The position numbers and the translations under genes were made by a program. From Moorena bouillonii PNG (GTDB taxonomy: Bacteria > Cyanobacteriota > Cyanobacteriia > Cyanobacteriales > Coleofasciculaceae), in assembly GCF_001942495.1 (NCBI RefSeq), contig NZ_MKZS01000001.1:4727035-4762405 (forward strand): 35,371 nt of DNA, read 5' to 3'. This document shows positions 8,361-16,915 of the stretch, in pieces. Below the pieces are notes generated by a model, which saw nothing but the letters and a program-made list of their open reading frames with translations, was not told the DNA's origin and did no database searches. Within the stretch, counting starts at the first letter, position 1, and each line of letters starts with the position of its first letter.

Positions 8361-8394
8361 AATCCCCATCCCTCGTGATTAGTGGGGAGGTTCA
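8361..8394 (+). ncRNA. Putative omega-RNA 3' end / right-end hairpin
   Basis: Downstream of the tnpB stop, AATCCCCATC... and ...GATTAGTGGGGAGG form a stem (CCCCATC against GATTAGTGGGG with a small bulge). It ends in GAGGTTCAAC. The omega-RNA scaffold of ISDra2 also ends with a hairpin and GAGGTTCAA, immediately followed by the guide. By analogy the guide would begin near 8395 (tgcccccaatctcc), inside an STRR array. The 5' end of the RNA, probably within tnpB, cannot be placed. Confidence 0.5.
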
Positions 8395-8397
8395 ACT

Positions 8398-8459
8398 GCC
8401 CCCAATCTCCCCATTTCCCCATTTCCCCATCTCCCCACACTTCCCACTCTCCCCATTAA
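8398..8459. repeat. Octamer/heptamer array (tccccatt)
   Basis: Units such as tccccatt, tccccatc and ttcccact run directly from the right end of the IS element to the end of the NAD kinase gene. If the element inserted here, its guide would match this dispersed array type. Confidence 0.8.
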
Positions 8460-8472
8460 CTAAGCAATTGAC

Positions 8473-9393
8473 TCAATTGCGGTGATTGTTACTGTAGGTG
8501 ACTCTCGTACCAGCCCACTGAAGCTTATTCCTTAAGGTCTGGTAATAGGAATACTGTTCCCGTAGGATAATGAACTTGGCCTGACAATCTGCTCTACGCA
8601 CGTCCACCCGTTGTCCAGGCCAAATAGAGGTTGCGAGCACACCATCCATCCAGAGTTTAGTGTTTAGCTCATAATCCCCCAAGGGCCAGATACTGACAAC
8701 AGAGCCAGAGGGGAGCACGAAAGGACGACTGGAAAGGCTCATCGGACAAATCGGTGCCACTGCGATCGCTTCGAGGGAGTCGTGCAAAATTGGACCATTC
8801 GCAGAAACAGTATAGCCAGTGGAACCAGTGGGAGTGCCAACAATTAGTCCATCCCCTTGGTATTGATCGACTATTTCTCCATCAATTTCCATTTCCAAAA
8901 TTGAGGTAATCATCCGATCGGCAGAGGCAGGTTTGACACACATTTCATTTAGTGCGAAAAAGCGATCGCTAACTGGTGTAATGTCAGTGCGGTTTCCCCC
9001 AAACACAGCCCCCTCTAACATCATCCGCCGCTGAACTGCATAGCGGTCTTCTAATAGTCGGTCCCAAACTTGCTCAGTGTCTTTAAATTCTTCGATGGGT
9101 TCGGTCAGAAATCCCAGATGACCTCCAACATTTACTGCCAAAATTGGTATTCCTTCCGGAGCCAGATGTCTTGCGGCTGCCAATACTGTTCCATCCCCCC
9201 CCAGAACCACTGCCAAATCAATGGCTTCGGTGGCAGAAGCTAAAAAAACTGGGTAGGGATTATCTTTCGCGCCACTTGGTCCGATCAGAACCTTGCACTG
9301 GCGTCTTTCCAACTCCCGAGCGCATTTTTCTGCGCAACGTTTTCCTTGGGAGTCTCCAGCTTTGTGAATAATAATGACTTGCTTTAGCTGCAC
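8473..9393 (-). CDS. nadK: NAD kinase
   Basis: The protein has 306 residues, the usual length. It has the invariant GGDG (65-68) in VVLGGDGT, the NVGGHLGFL motif (88-96) and the GTPTGSTGYT-SANGP loop in the C-terminal beta-sandwich. The enzyme phosphorylates NAD(+) with ATP to give NADP(+), which feeds photosynthetic electron transport and biosynthesis. The start is GTG at 9393, giving MQLKQVIIIHKAGDS, the start form I would expect for the cyanobacterial type I enzyme. There is no in-frame ATG nearby. Two HIP1 sites lie in the gene. It is divergent from the M48 peptidase gene, and its end abuts the repeat array. Confidence 0.94.
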   Translation of the reverse strand: MQLKQVIIIHKAGDSQGKRCAEKCARELERRQCKVLIGPSGAKDNPYPVFLASATEAIDLAVVLGGDGTVLAAARHLAPEGIPILAVNVGGHLGFLTEPIEEFKDTEQVWDRLLEDRYAVQRRMMLEGAVFGGNRTDITPVSDRFFALNEMCVKPASADRMITSILEMEIDGEIVDQYQGDGLIVGTPTGSTGYTVSANGPILHDSLEAIAVAPICPMSLSSRPFVLPSGSVVSIWPLGDYELNTKLWMDGVLATSIWPGQRVDVRRADCQAKFIILREQYSYYQTLRNKLQWAGTRVTYSNNHRN

Positions 9394-9591
9394 GTTACTG
9401 TTGTGGCTTACCCCTAGTGTTCACTGTTATTCTAGAGCGTTGGATTAAGCATTACCTGATCGGGAAATAATTAAATTGTTAAATAAATTTAATTGTCAAA
9501 AAGGCCTTTTCTTGATCAAGAAGACTACCAACTTGGGCTAACTATAACTAGAGACTGGGTCAAACAGGCTTAGTCAATAGGAGATTAACCC
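9394..9591. promoter_or_regulatory. Divergent nadK / M48 promoter region with a palindrome
   Basis: The gap is AT-rich. It holds a perfect 14-bp palindrome TTCTTGATCAAGAA at 9509-9522, about 70 bp upstream of the M48 start. It could be an operator for either gene. No convincing -35/-10 pair can be fixed by eye. An AGGAG ribosome site at about 9579 lies nine bases before the M48 ATG. Confidence 0.35.
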
Positions 9592-11508
9592 ATGACAAAC
9601 GAAGAATTTGATACCTTAGTCAAGAAACTCGAAGATTATGCCCAACGATATCCCGATAATTATAAGCTGCGTGTAGGACTTCTAGCTGCACTGGGTTATG
9701 CCTACATTTTTCTGGTCTTGGCAGGATTGTTAGGAGTCCTCGGACTAGTAGTACTGTTGATTTACTACAGTGGTCGGATCAATCGTGGCATGGTTCAACT
9801 GATCATTGTTTTGCTGGTGCCAGCCTGGATGATTATGCGATCGCTATGGGTGAGTTTTCCACCACCCCAAGGATTAAAACTACAGCGCCAGCAAGTGCCA
9901 AAGCTGTTTGCCTTGATTGATGAGTTGACCAAAGCTCTAAAAGCTCCTTCCTTTCACCATGTTCTCCTGACCAGCGAATTTAATGCAGCAGTAGTCCAGA
10001 TTCCTCGTCTGGGCTTACTGGGATGGCAAGAAAACTACTTAATTTTAGGACTACCTTTACTCCAAGCCCTTTCTCCTAGACAATTTCGAGCGGTCCTTGC
10101 CCATGAATTGGGACATTTATCCGGCAAGCACAGTTCCTTTGCAGCCTGGATTTATCGACTGCGTCAAACTTGGGAGCAGATTTGGCAACAATTGGAAAAA
10201 AGTCAACATGCTGGAGCAACAGTACTGTTTCATGGCTTTTTTAATTGGTATTCCCCCTTTTTCAATGCCTATTCTTTCGTACTTGCCCGTGCTAATGAAT
10301 ACGAAGCTGACCGCTGTGCTGCCGAGTTAGCAGGTAGTCAACACGTTGCGGAAGCGCTGCTGAGTGTTCAGGTCAAAGCTCAGTACTTGGAACAATCTTT
10401 CTGGAATGACATTTATCAGAAAGCCCAGCATCAACCCAATCCTCCACAAACCCCTTTGCAAGATTTAGCTAAGGCATTGTCGAGTCCCATTGAACCCAAT
10501 CAGCAACAACAGTGGATTAGGTCAGCGTTGATGTCTCAAACCCATCATGCCGATACCCATCCTTGTCTGTTGGAACGGCTAAAAGCCTTGAAATATCCCT
10601 TCAACCCACCGCCTAGCTTACCCATACTCGTGAAAGTAACAGCGGCTGAAGAGTTTTTGGGTAAAGCGTTACTACCCCTTACTCAAGAGTTGGAGCGTCA
10701 ATGGCATATTATTATCAATTACCAATGGCGACAAAACTATACCCAGGCTCAGGCGATACGCCAATCCTTGGAAGCTTTAGAGGCAAAAGCTGCCCACTCT
10801 CCGCTCACTGTTGAGGAAGCCTGGCATCGGGCTCGTTGGACATTAGATTTAGTTGGCACCCAAGAAGCAATCCCGTTATTAAAATCAGTACTGACCAGGC
10901 AAGCTGACCATGTATCCGCCAATTATTTACTAGGGCAAATCTTAATCGCACAAGATAATGAAGCTGGTATCGATTATCTGGAGCAGGCGATGGCACGAGA
11001 CCCAGATAGTGTTTTGACTGGCACTCAATCAATTTATGGGTTTCTAAGACGCCAAGGACGTGACGCAGAAGCAGACCGATATCGTCAAAGAGCTGCCAAA
11101 CATCATGAATTAATCACCCTGGCACACGAAGAGCGCTCTGGTTTCAGTCACGGCGATCGCTTTCAACCCCACGGACTATCAGCTGATGTAGAAGCTGCCT
11201 TACAACAACAACTTGCTGGTTACCCTGAGATTAAAGAAGCTTATTTAGTGCGCAAAATAGTGCTAATCTTTCCAGACAATCCCTATTACATCCTCGGTGT
11301 CAGCCGTCAGCGTCATTTTTTGGAGTCGAATAGCTCTAGTAAAGACCAACAACTGATTGACCGTCTTGCGGATGAATTAGAATGTCCTGGTCAGACCTGG
11401 ATCACTATTTTGAATAGTACAAATAAATCCTTGAAAAAAGCACTGCGAAAAACGGCAATTTCGCCAATTTATCAGACTCTTGTTAATCAAACGTTAATTA
11501 CTAATTAA
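9592..11508 (+). CDS. M48 (Ste24/HtpX-like) zinc metallopeptidase with C-terminal repeat region
   Basis: The 638-residue membrane protein has hydrophobic segments at about residues 28-60 and 68-90. The zinc site is HELGH (171-175), and the third ligand is probably E236 in NEYEAD. The domain before the site (ALSPRQFRAVLAHELGHLSG) is typical of M48 peptidases. About 370 residues after the catalytic domain include helical, TPR-like sequence (for example around 420-510: VLTRQADHVSANYLLGQ, then YLEQAMARDPDS). This is longer than HtpX (about 290), so it is an M48-plus-repeat architecture. A role in membrane-protein quality control or processing is inferred from the family. The ATG has an AGGAG ribosome site. 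Confidence 0.86.
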   Translation: MTNEEFDTLVKKLEDYAQRYPDNYKLRVGLLAALGYAYIFLVLAGLLGVLGLVVLLIYYSGRINRGMVQLIIVLLVPAWMIMRSLWVSFPPPQGLKLQRQQVPKLFALIDELTKALKAPSFHHVLLTSEFNAAVVQIPRLGLLGWQENYLILGLPLLQALSPRQFRAVLAHELGHLSGKHSSFAAWIYRLRQTWEQIWQQLEKSQHAGATVLFHGFFNWYSPFFNAYSFVLARANEYEADRCAAELAGSQHVAEALLSVQVKAQYLEQSFWNDIYQKAQHQPNPPQTPLQDLAKALSSPIEPNQQQQWIRSALMSQTHHADTHPCLLERLKALKYPFNPPPSLPILVKVTAAEEFLGKALLPLTQELERQWHIIINYQWRQNYTQAQAIRQSLEALEAKAAHSPLTVEEAWHRARWTLDLVGTQEAIPLLKSVLTRQADHVSANYLLGQILIAQDNEAGIDYLEQAMARDPDSVLTGTQSIYGFLRRQGRDAEADRYRQRAAKHHELITLAHEERSGFSHGDRFQPHGLSADVEAALQQQLAGYPEIKEAYLVRKIVLIFPDNPYYILGVSRQRHFLESNSSSKDQQLIDRLADELECPGQTWITILNSTNKSLKKALRKTAISPIYQTLVNQTLITN

Positions 11509-11534
11509 TGTTATTATAGCTGTTTTCAATTAGG

Positions 11535-11760
11535 TGAGGTACAAATTTCTGGGTTTTAGGGAACAGGGAACAGGGAACAGGTAACAGGGAACAGGTAACA
11601 GGGAGCAGGGAGTAGGGAGCAGGGAGCAGGAAGCAGGTAAAAAATAATGTGTACCTCATTAGGCTATAAACCGCTAGATGGGAGGCGTGACAGGTGTGGT
11701 AAGTGTGGGAAGATGGGGCGATGGAGCGATGGGGCGATGAGTAACTAGCTCCTTTTGACT
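11535..11760. repeat. STRR array flanked by inverted TGAGGTAC / GTACCTCA
   Basis: The array of 7-bp aacaggg and gagcagg units at about 11558-11640 lies between TGAGGTAC (11535-11542) and GTACCTCA (11651-11658). Octamers of the gatggggc type follow at about 11711-11738. They fill the 311-bp gap after the peptidase gene. No terminator with a clear T-run is visible. Confidence 0.75.
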
Positions 11761-11819
11761 GCCCTGCATCCCTACTCTCTACTCCCTACTCCCATTAACC
11801 CAGCAGGAAAGTACCTCTT

Positions 11820-12281
11820 TTACAGGGCAGCGTAACCAAAGGTGATGTCAAACCGACGACACCAAATTGCTACAGAGCCAAATTCGTTAAGATTCAAGTC
11901 GTCAGGAATAGCATAGCGTTGAGCACCACTGAATTGCTTGATTCGGGCGAGGGTTACATAGTCTTGTCCCCGAATTTTACGAGGTACACTGCTGTTCGGA
12001 TACAGGAGTACATTCACATCGGGTCCACTACCCGTTTTAAAGGATTGATCGAATTCTAGATAGCGTTTACCATTTTCATTGACAATCTTTACATTTCCTT
12101 GAGTGCGATGCCCTCGATCAACGGTGATAAAGCTTCCTGTGGCGATAGTAGAGGCTATTCGTTGACTGACCAGAGCATTGTTTAAAGAGTTGTGTTTAAC
12201 AACAGTTCTTTCTGCTTGCACAGCCGGAGTTGCTGCTGCCATTAACAATACGGATAAACCACCAACAATTAGACGTTTCAT
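11820..12281 (-). CDS. Secreted DM13-domain protein
   Basis: This 153-residue protein starts with a signal peptide of about 23 residues (MKRLIVGGLSVLLMAAATPAVQA). The mature part matches the DM13 pattern: a GSF start at about residue 49, GNVKIV, GSGPDVNVLLYP, YVTLARIKQFSGAQRYAIP and the C-terminal SVAIWCRRFDITFG with Cys141. DM13 domains are proposed electron-transfer or redox domains outside the cytoplasm. An excellent AGGAGG site stands eight bases before the ATG. It is alone, with repeats on both sides. Function beyond the domain is unknown. Confidence 0.82.
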   Translation of the reverse strand: MKRLIVGGLSVLLMAAATPAVQAERTVVKHNSLNNALVSQRIASTIATGSFITVDRGHRTQGNVKIVNENGKRYLEFDQSFKTGSGPDVNVLLYPNSSVPRKIRGQDYVTLARIKQFSGAQRYAIPDDLNLNEFGSVAIWCRRFDITFGYAAL

Positions 12282-12503
12282 AACACTTCCTCCTAGTAAT
12301 CAAAAATGAATTGAATCATTGCTTTAGTTGCTTAATTATTAGAATGAACTACCATTCTGAAATCACCCTAACGAATAAATGAAAGTTAGATGAGATTTAG
12401 AAAAGAAAACTGAAGCACTCAAAACTGACCAACTCAGCCTTAAGCTACTGTAGGGTGGATGAAGGGAAAGAAATGGCGTTGCTGAATCTTTGAATGAACA
12501 GGA

Positions 12504-12563
12504 GTAGAGCGGGCATCCTGCCCGCGCGAAAAGATCAAGGGACGGGCAAGATGCCCATTCTAC
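12504..12563. repeat. Inverted repeat (REP-like) in the DM13/coaE gap
   Basis: The left arm at 12504-12524 and right arm at 12543-12563 match at 18 of 21 positions when one is reverse-complemented (core GGGCATCCTGCCCG against CGGGCAAGATGCCC). Each arm is also partly self-complementary. It lies in the 418-bp divergent gap of DM13 and coaE. The remainder is AT-rich, with one HIP1 site at about 12656 and no clear promoter. Confidence 0.65.
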
Positions 12564-12699
12564 CTCACTCTTAAAATTATTCCATGATTAAGGAACGCCA
12601 AAGGAATTGCGCCGTAACCCACCACCTGGCAGCACGGATTTGTGACCAACAGGTGCGATCGCATCCTTGATCTCATAACCGATTTTATACTGAACGCCC

Positions 12700-13410
12700 A
12701 TGAATCAAAAACGCATCATTGGTCTAACTGGTGGTATAGCCACGGGAAAAACCACCGTATCGAATTACCTAGCTGATACCTACAGGCTACCAATTTTAGA
12801 TGCGGATATCTATGCCAGAGAAGCAGTACAACCAGATTCACCAATCCTGAAACAGATTTATCAGCGCTACGGTTTACAAGTGCAGCACAGTGACGGTACC
12901 CTGAACCGTAAACCCTTGGGAGAGATAATTTTTAGTAACCCAGCTGAGCGACAGTGGTTAGAGCAACAAATCCATCCTTATGTACGCGATCGCTTTCAAT
13001 CTGAACTCGATACCTTTCTTGATGCAATAGCGAGTGGGGAGGGGCTGTGTGCGGAACCTGCGTCCGCACCTTGTAAGCCCCGTGGAAACCCCCAAGACCG
13101 CGCTGCATCGCTAGTTGCTCCTACAGTTATCTTAGTCATCCCGTTACTATTTGAAGCTAAGATGACCGATTTAGTGACAGAAACTTGGGTAGTCAGCTGC
13201 TCACCAGAACAACAGCTCAAACGGATCCAGAAACGCGATCGCATCTCTAAAGAACAAGCTCAAGCCCGGATCAACAGCCAACTCCCCCTCCAGCAAAAAA
13301 TAGCACTTGCTGATCTAGTTTTAGATAACTCCTCTACCAAAGAAGCTCTAATCCAACAAGTATCTACTGCCCTTGCTACCAATGGATATCATCGAGAATT
13401 TAGAATTTAG
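12700..13410 (+). CDS. coaE: Dephospho-CoA kinase carrying an in-frame repeat-element insertion
   Basis: CoaE phosphorylates dephospho-CoA at the 3'-OH of ribose, the last step of coenzyme A synthesis, in the cytoplasm. Evidence: P-loop GLTGGIATGKTT near the N-terminus, DAD (residues 28-30 region), and the conserved VILVIPLLFEAKM and SCSPEQQLKRIQKRD blocks. The length, 236 residues, exceeds the usual 195-210. The excess is a foreign-looking stretch at about residues 112-138 (GEGLCAEPASAPCKPRGNP...) encoded by a GC-rich repeat whose 49-bp core recurs, reversed, at 21493-21541. The frame is kept, so the gene is probably still functional. The insert sits in a loop before the beta-strand VILVIPLLF. 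Confidence 0.9.
   Translation: MNQKRIIGLTGGIATGKTTVSNYLADTYRLPILDADIYAREAVQPDSPILKQIYQRYGLQVQHSDGTLNRKPLGEIIFSNPAERQWLEQQIHPYVRDRFQSELDTFLDAIASGEGLCAEPASAPCKPRGNPQDRAASLVAPTVILVIPLLFEAKMTDLVTETWVVSCSPEQQLKRIQKRDRISKEQAQARINSQLPLQQKIALADLVLDNSSTKEALIQQVSTALATNGYHREFRI
13033..13111. repeat. GC-rich palindromic element inside coaE
   Basis: Positions 13045-13093 are identical over 49 of 49 bases to the reverse complement of 21493-21541. Within it GTGCGGA and TCCGCAC form a hairpin around a 7-base loop. Right of it, CAAGACCGC and GCATCGCT words recur next to the palindrome at 30751-30820. The element has no stop in the coaE frame. Confidence 0.85.
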
Positions 13411-13545
13411 AATTTATTAGAATTAAGAATTAAGAATTAAGAATTAAGAATTAAGAATTCTACATTCTAAATTCTGCATTCTTCATTCGACCTTCTGCAT
13501 TCTTCATTCTAAATTCTGCATTCTTCATTCGACCTTCTGCAAACC
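13406..13545. repeat. Heptamer array (gaattaa, attctgc types) between coaE and sir
   Basis: Runs of gaattaa/gaattta units (13406-13460) are followed by cattctt/aaattctg units to about 13545. It is an STRR-like array between convergent gene ends, and its A+T-rich composition differs from neighbouring genes. Confidence 0.8.
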
Positions 13546-13557
13546 TGCCCGCGCTAG

Positions 13558-15510
13558 TTATCCCAAATAAGCTTTCAGAGCTTCTGCTGCCAACTCTGTC
13601 ATACTTTTCCCTTGGTTAGCAGCAGCTTCCTTAAGACGAGCATGGACTTCTTCGGGAATGCTAATTCGACGGCGATTTTTAGCAGTAGAAGATTTCTTAG
13701 CTGAGGATTTCTTACTTGCTAGCTTGGCATCTGGATTAACTATACCGCTACCTAGCTCATAGTTAGCGGAAAATTCCCGAAGGGCATCAAAGCCAATGCG
13801 ATCGCAAAAATCCCCAAAACTCTCTTCTGGTTTGCGCTCTTCCCGAAACTGCACAAAAATTGGTTCAAAGAAAGATTCCAGCTCACTTTCTGGCATTTTC
13901 TGCACATAGGCTTGTGATAACCGAGTTTGGTCTGGTGAAGCTCCCAGCCAAACTTGATAAGCTTTTGGTGCACTACCGACAAATCCCAACTCTGCCATAT
14001 ACGGTCTAGCACAGCCATTGGGACAACCGGTCATTCGGATCACAAAATATTCTTTGTCTAACCCCAATTTGTCCAGCAGTAACCGAATCCGCTCAACCAT
14101 GCCAGGGAGCGCCCGTTCTGATTCGGTAACCGCTAAACCACAAGTAGGTAAAGCTGGACAAGCCATAGAGTAGCGCACTAACGGTTCAATTCCTTCTGGA
14201 GTAACTTGAATACCGTGCTGTTCTAGAATCTGATTCAGTGCTTGCTGGTGGGTCGGGTCAATCTCATAGAGAATAATATTGTGGTTAGCAGTAAGCCGCA
14301 TCGGTAGGGCAAATTTCTCAGTAATTTCCCGCAGAGCTGTTTTGAGTCGGAAATCCCCTTCATCTTTGACCCGACCATTCTCAATCGATATCCCCAGGAA
14401 TAGTTTTCCGTCTCCTTGTTCGTTCCAACCCAAATAATCTTCGTACTTAAATGGGGGTAAGGGCTTAAACGGTGCCAGGGTTTTACCGAAGTAGCTTTCT
14501 ACTTTTTCCCGGAACTTATCGACACCCCAATCATTGATTAGGTACTTCATTCTGGCATGACGGCGGTTTACGCGATCGCCATAATCCCGCTGGGTTGCCA
14601 CAATTGCCTTAACCAAGTCGTAGATATCGTCTTTCTCTACATAGCAGATGTGGTCAGCTAGACGAGCAAAGGTTTCTTCTTTATTGTGAGTGCGACCCAT
14701 ACCCCCACCAGCCAGAACATTAAATCCCTCCAGTTCTCCCTGGTCGTTAGTGATTACCACCAACCCCACATCTTGGGTATAGATATCAATGGAGTTATCC
14801 CCGGGAACCGTTACGGAACACTTAAACTTCCGGGGCATATAGTGTTCCCCATAGATTGGTTCCTCTTTGTCTTGGAAAATAGTACCATTACCATTGCGCT
14901 GCCGTGCTGCTTTCACCTCCGGAGCTTCCTCAGCACTAATTACCTTTTCCCCATCCAGCCAAATCTCGTAATAGGCACCGGTTTGAGGGGTAAGTAAGTC
15001 AGCAATCCGATCAGCATACTCCCAAGCATACTGATACTCTGGTCGATTTTTGTATGGTGCTGGCGCAGCCATAACATTACGGTTGAGGTCTCCACAAGCA
15101 CCCAACGTTGACCCCATATTGCGGATAATTGCTGCAATTGTGGCTTTCAAATTCTTCTTGAGAATGCCATGAATCTGAAAACCCTGACGGGTAGTTACTC
15201 GTAGGGTATGGTTACCATACTCTTCTGACAACTGCTCGAGAGTCAGATAAAGCTCTGGTGGAATAAATCCTCCAGGATTTCGAGTGCGCAGCATCATCTG
15301 ATAGTCTTTTTCCTGACCCTTGACCCGGTTATCTCGGTTGTCTTGCTGGTAAGACCCGTGAAACTTAAGAATTTGAATAGCGTCTTCTGTAAAATGAGTG
15401 GTATCCTGTAGCAATTCAGTTGCCACCGGCTCACGCAAGAAGTTACTGCGTTCTTTAATTCCTTCAATCTTAGAGGGTTTGCGGGCTTTAGGAGTCTGAG
15501 ATACAACCAT
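13558..15510 (-). CDS. sir: Ferredoxin-sulfite reductase with C-terminal RHH-like extension
   Basis: The enzyme reduces sulfite to sulfide with six electrons from ferredoxin, in cysteine synthesis. The 650-residue protein shows both halves of the sulfite/nitrite reductase fold. The [4Fe-4S]/siroheme cysteines lie in [10 protein letters not shown] (C451, C457) and GCPNGCARP (C496, C500). Ferredoxin-type features and [21 protein letters not shown] near the N-terminus agree with Sir rather than nitrite reductase. The enzyme core appears to end near residue 590. A Lys/Ser-rich linker ([13 protein letters not shown]) leads to residues 613-650, [20 protein letters not shown] followed by a helix [12 protein letters not shown], which looks like a CopG-type ribbon-helix-helix domain. 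The start at 15510 fits the conserved N-terminus but has no strong ribosome site. Confidence 0.93.
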   Translation of the reverse strand: MVVSQTPKARKPSKIEGIKERSNFLREPVATELLQDTTHFTEDAIQILKFHGSYQQDNRDNRVKGQEKDYQMMLRTRNPGGFIPPELYLTLEQLSEEYGNHTLRVTTRQGFQIHGILKKNLKATIAAIIRNMGSTLGACGDLNRNVMAAPAPYKNRPEYQYAWEYADRIADLLTPQTGAYYEIWLDGEKVISAEEAPEVKAARQRNGNGTIFQDKEEPIYGEHYMPRKFKCSVTVPGDNSIDIYTQDVGLVVITNDQGELEGFNVLAGGGMGRTHNKEETFARLADHICYVEKDDIYDLVKAIVATQRDYGDRVNRRHARMKYLINDWGVDKFREKVESYFGKTLAPFKPLPPFKYEDYLGWNEQGDGKLFLGISIENGRVKDEGDFRLKTALREITEKFALPMRLTANHNIILYEIDPTHQQALNQILEQHGIQVTPEGIEPLVRYSMACPALPTCGLAVTESERALPGMVERIRLLLDKLGLDKEYFVIRMTGCPNGCARPYMAELGFVGSAPKAYQVWLGASPDQTRLSQAYVQKMPESELESFFEPIFVQFREERKPEESFGDFCDRIGFDALREFSANYELGSGIVNPDAKLASKKSSAKKSSTAKNRRRISIPEEVHARLKEAAANQGKSMTELAAEALKAYLG

Positions 15511-15876
15511 GGGTTCAACGGAGCAAAAAAGATGAATAAGTATAATTCCCGATAAATCGGTCGGGATTACGGTTAATGATTAGATCCTAATACTACCGTT
15601 ACCGTTGCCCATTGGATCCATAACTTTAGAAATCCTAAAATTTCTCCAAATTCATTCATTGTCGTTCAATGAGATACCGGCAAAGAGGAAAGGAAAGAGT
15701 TGAAGGAAGGTTGAAGCTAGTAGATTGGCCAAAGCGAGTAGATGCACAAGAGGATTGTTGTCACCTCAGTTGAAGTATTTGACAGTTAATACTTCATCCT
15801 TTATACTTCATCCTTCATGCTTCATCCTTCATGCTTCATCCTTCATCCTTTCCCTTTGACAATAGACATACTAAGT
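15511..15876. repeat. Gap between sir and the 15877 gene, with cttcatc/cttcatg heptamers
   Basis: About 15791-15851 is an array of cttcatc and cttcatg 7-bp units. The rest (15511-15790) is the upstream region of sir and has no recognisable gene. A short run of GATAAATCGGTCGGGATTA sits about 40 bp before sir. No operator for CysR- or NtcB-like regulators can be claimed. Confidence 0.7.
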
Positions 15877-16425
15877 TTAGAAACGATAGCCTGCACCCAC
15901 TTGAACACTGACAGACTCACCTGAACTATTTTCGTAAGCGTTAAGACCTACCTTAGTATTGCCGTAAACCAAAACATCCTTAGCAATTTGGCTTTCAGCA
16001 CCCACGCCAAGCACCCAAGCATCTTGATTACCGATGGGTGTATTGTCTCCGTCATCTTCCACAAAAGAGTAACCAACACTAGCAAAAACATTAGTATTTT
16101 TAGCTACGCCTAGGTCAAAGGAAACACTAGGAATAATCGCCGTATTGTCATCATTGAAAAGAATATCACCTCTTAGAGAAACTGGCAGCTTTGAAGTTGT
16201 TACACGAGTGGTAATATTACCACCAATATTTTGGTCATTCCCTTGTCCATCACTCGTTACACCGGCGGCAAGTCCAACGCCAATGTAGCTAGCATCTGTA
16301 CCTTTAGCGCGGAGATCCTGTGCTCCTGGATTAGCGGAAGCCATACTATTTCCTAGTAAAACTGGAGCAATTGTTGTAGCAGCCAAAGTAGAAATAGTGA
16401 CAATAGACTTTAGTAAACCTTGCAT
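15877..16425 (-). CDS. Secreted outer-membrane-like barrel protein of unknown function
   Basis: I chose the ATG at 16425, giving 182 residues, because GAGG lies eight to nine bases upstream. A longer TTG start at 16440 adds only five residues. The N-terminus (MQGLLKSIVTISTLAATTIAP...NSMASA) is a signal peptide with likely cleavage after MASA. The mature part is made of alternating short strands (for example YIGVGLAAGVTSD, VFASVGYSF, DVLVYGNTKVGLN), and the chain ends in aromatic Phe (VGAGYRF). Such a final aromatic residue is typical of outer-membrane beta barrels inserted by BamA. It is a small barrel or surface protein. The ligand is unknown. Confidence 0.7.
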   Translation of the reverse strand: MQGLLKSIVTISTLAATTIAPVLLGNSMASANPGAQDLRAKGTDASYIGVGLAAGVTSDGQGNDQNIGGNITTRVTTSKLPVSLRGDILFNDDNTAIIPSVSFDLGVAKNTNVFASVGYSFVEDDGDNTPIGNQDAWVLGVGAESQIAKDVLVYGNTKVGLNAYENSSGESVSVQVGAGYRF

Positions 16426-16708
16426 TGTTTGTTTCCTCAAATTCGTTTTTTGTGTTCCTTTCTCTACAAGTCGTTGGGAATAAACAAAAGGTTCCTGAGG
16501 TTCTAAAAAAAATTCTAAATACTTGAAAACATTGAGATGACTTGACTCTAGCTAATCCGGATATCACTAGAAAAAATTTTGCTTACTTTTCCCCTCCCTA
16601 ATTAGTTGATACTCTTTAAAAGAGAGTCGGTTTTATCAATTAATTTAATGTCTGTGTTTTGGTAGTGGACTGTTTACCAGGTGTCACAGATTGTAAGCAT
16701 TTAGCTAA

Positions 16709-16734
16709 TGCGCTACGCGCACGCTACGCGAACA
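16709..16734. repeat. Copy of the TGCGCTACGCGCACGC palindromic element
   Basis: This 26-bp GC-rich quasi-palindrome is, on the reverse strand, one mismatch away from 28816-28841. It is nearly the same as the one inside recJ at 17038-17067. It lies in the 490-bp gap between the barrel gene and recJ. Confidence 0.85.
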
Positions 16735-16912
16735 GCTATCAGTTATCAGCCATCAGCCATCAGCCATCAGCCATCAGCCATCAGCCATCAGCCATCAGCC
16801 ATTCCCGTAGCGTGGCCATTCCCGTAGCGTGGCCAACGGCCAAGGCTGACTGCTGAGTGCTGACTGCTGAGTGCTGACTGAAAAGTGCTAACTGCTGAGT
16901 GCTGACTGCTTA
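16735..16912. repeat. STRR arrays (ccatcag) plus two 17-bp repeats
   Basis: The region 16735-16803 is a run of catcagc 7-bp units. ATTCCCGTAGCGTGGCC is repeated exactly at 16801-16817 and 16818-16834. The rest is tgactgctgagtgc units to 16912, right up to the recJ stop. The upstream stretch 16426-16708 is the AT-rich leader of the barrel gene, and I see no gene in it. Confidence 0.85.
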
Positions 16913-16915
16913 CGT

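Larger units (their letters stand above)
6672..8394 (+). mobile_element. IS200/IS605-type element: TnpB plus divergent RHH gene, no TnpA
   Basis: The proposed element runs from a left hairpin (13-bp arms at 6672-6684 and 6716-6728) to a right-end hairpin finishing in GAGGTTCAAC near 8394. It carries a divergent 60-residue RHH gene and a 450-residue TnpB. There is no TnpA (Y1 transposase), so it would need help in trans or be stranded. Exact ends are inferred from hairpins and are uncertain by tens of bases, particularly on the left. Confidence 0.6.
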
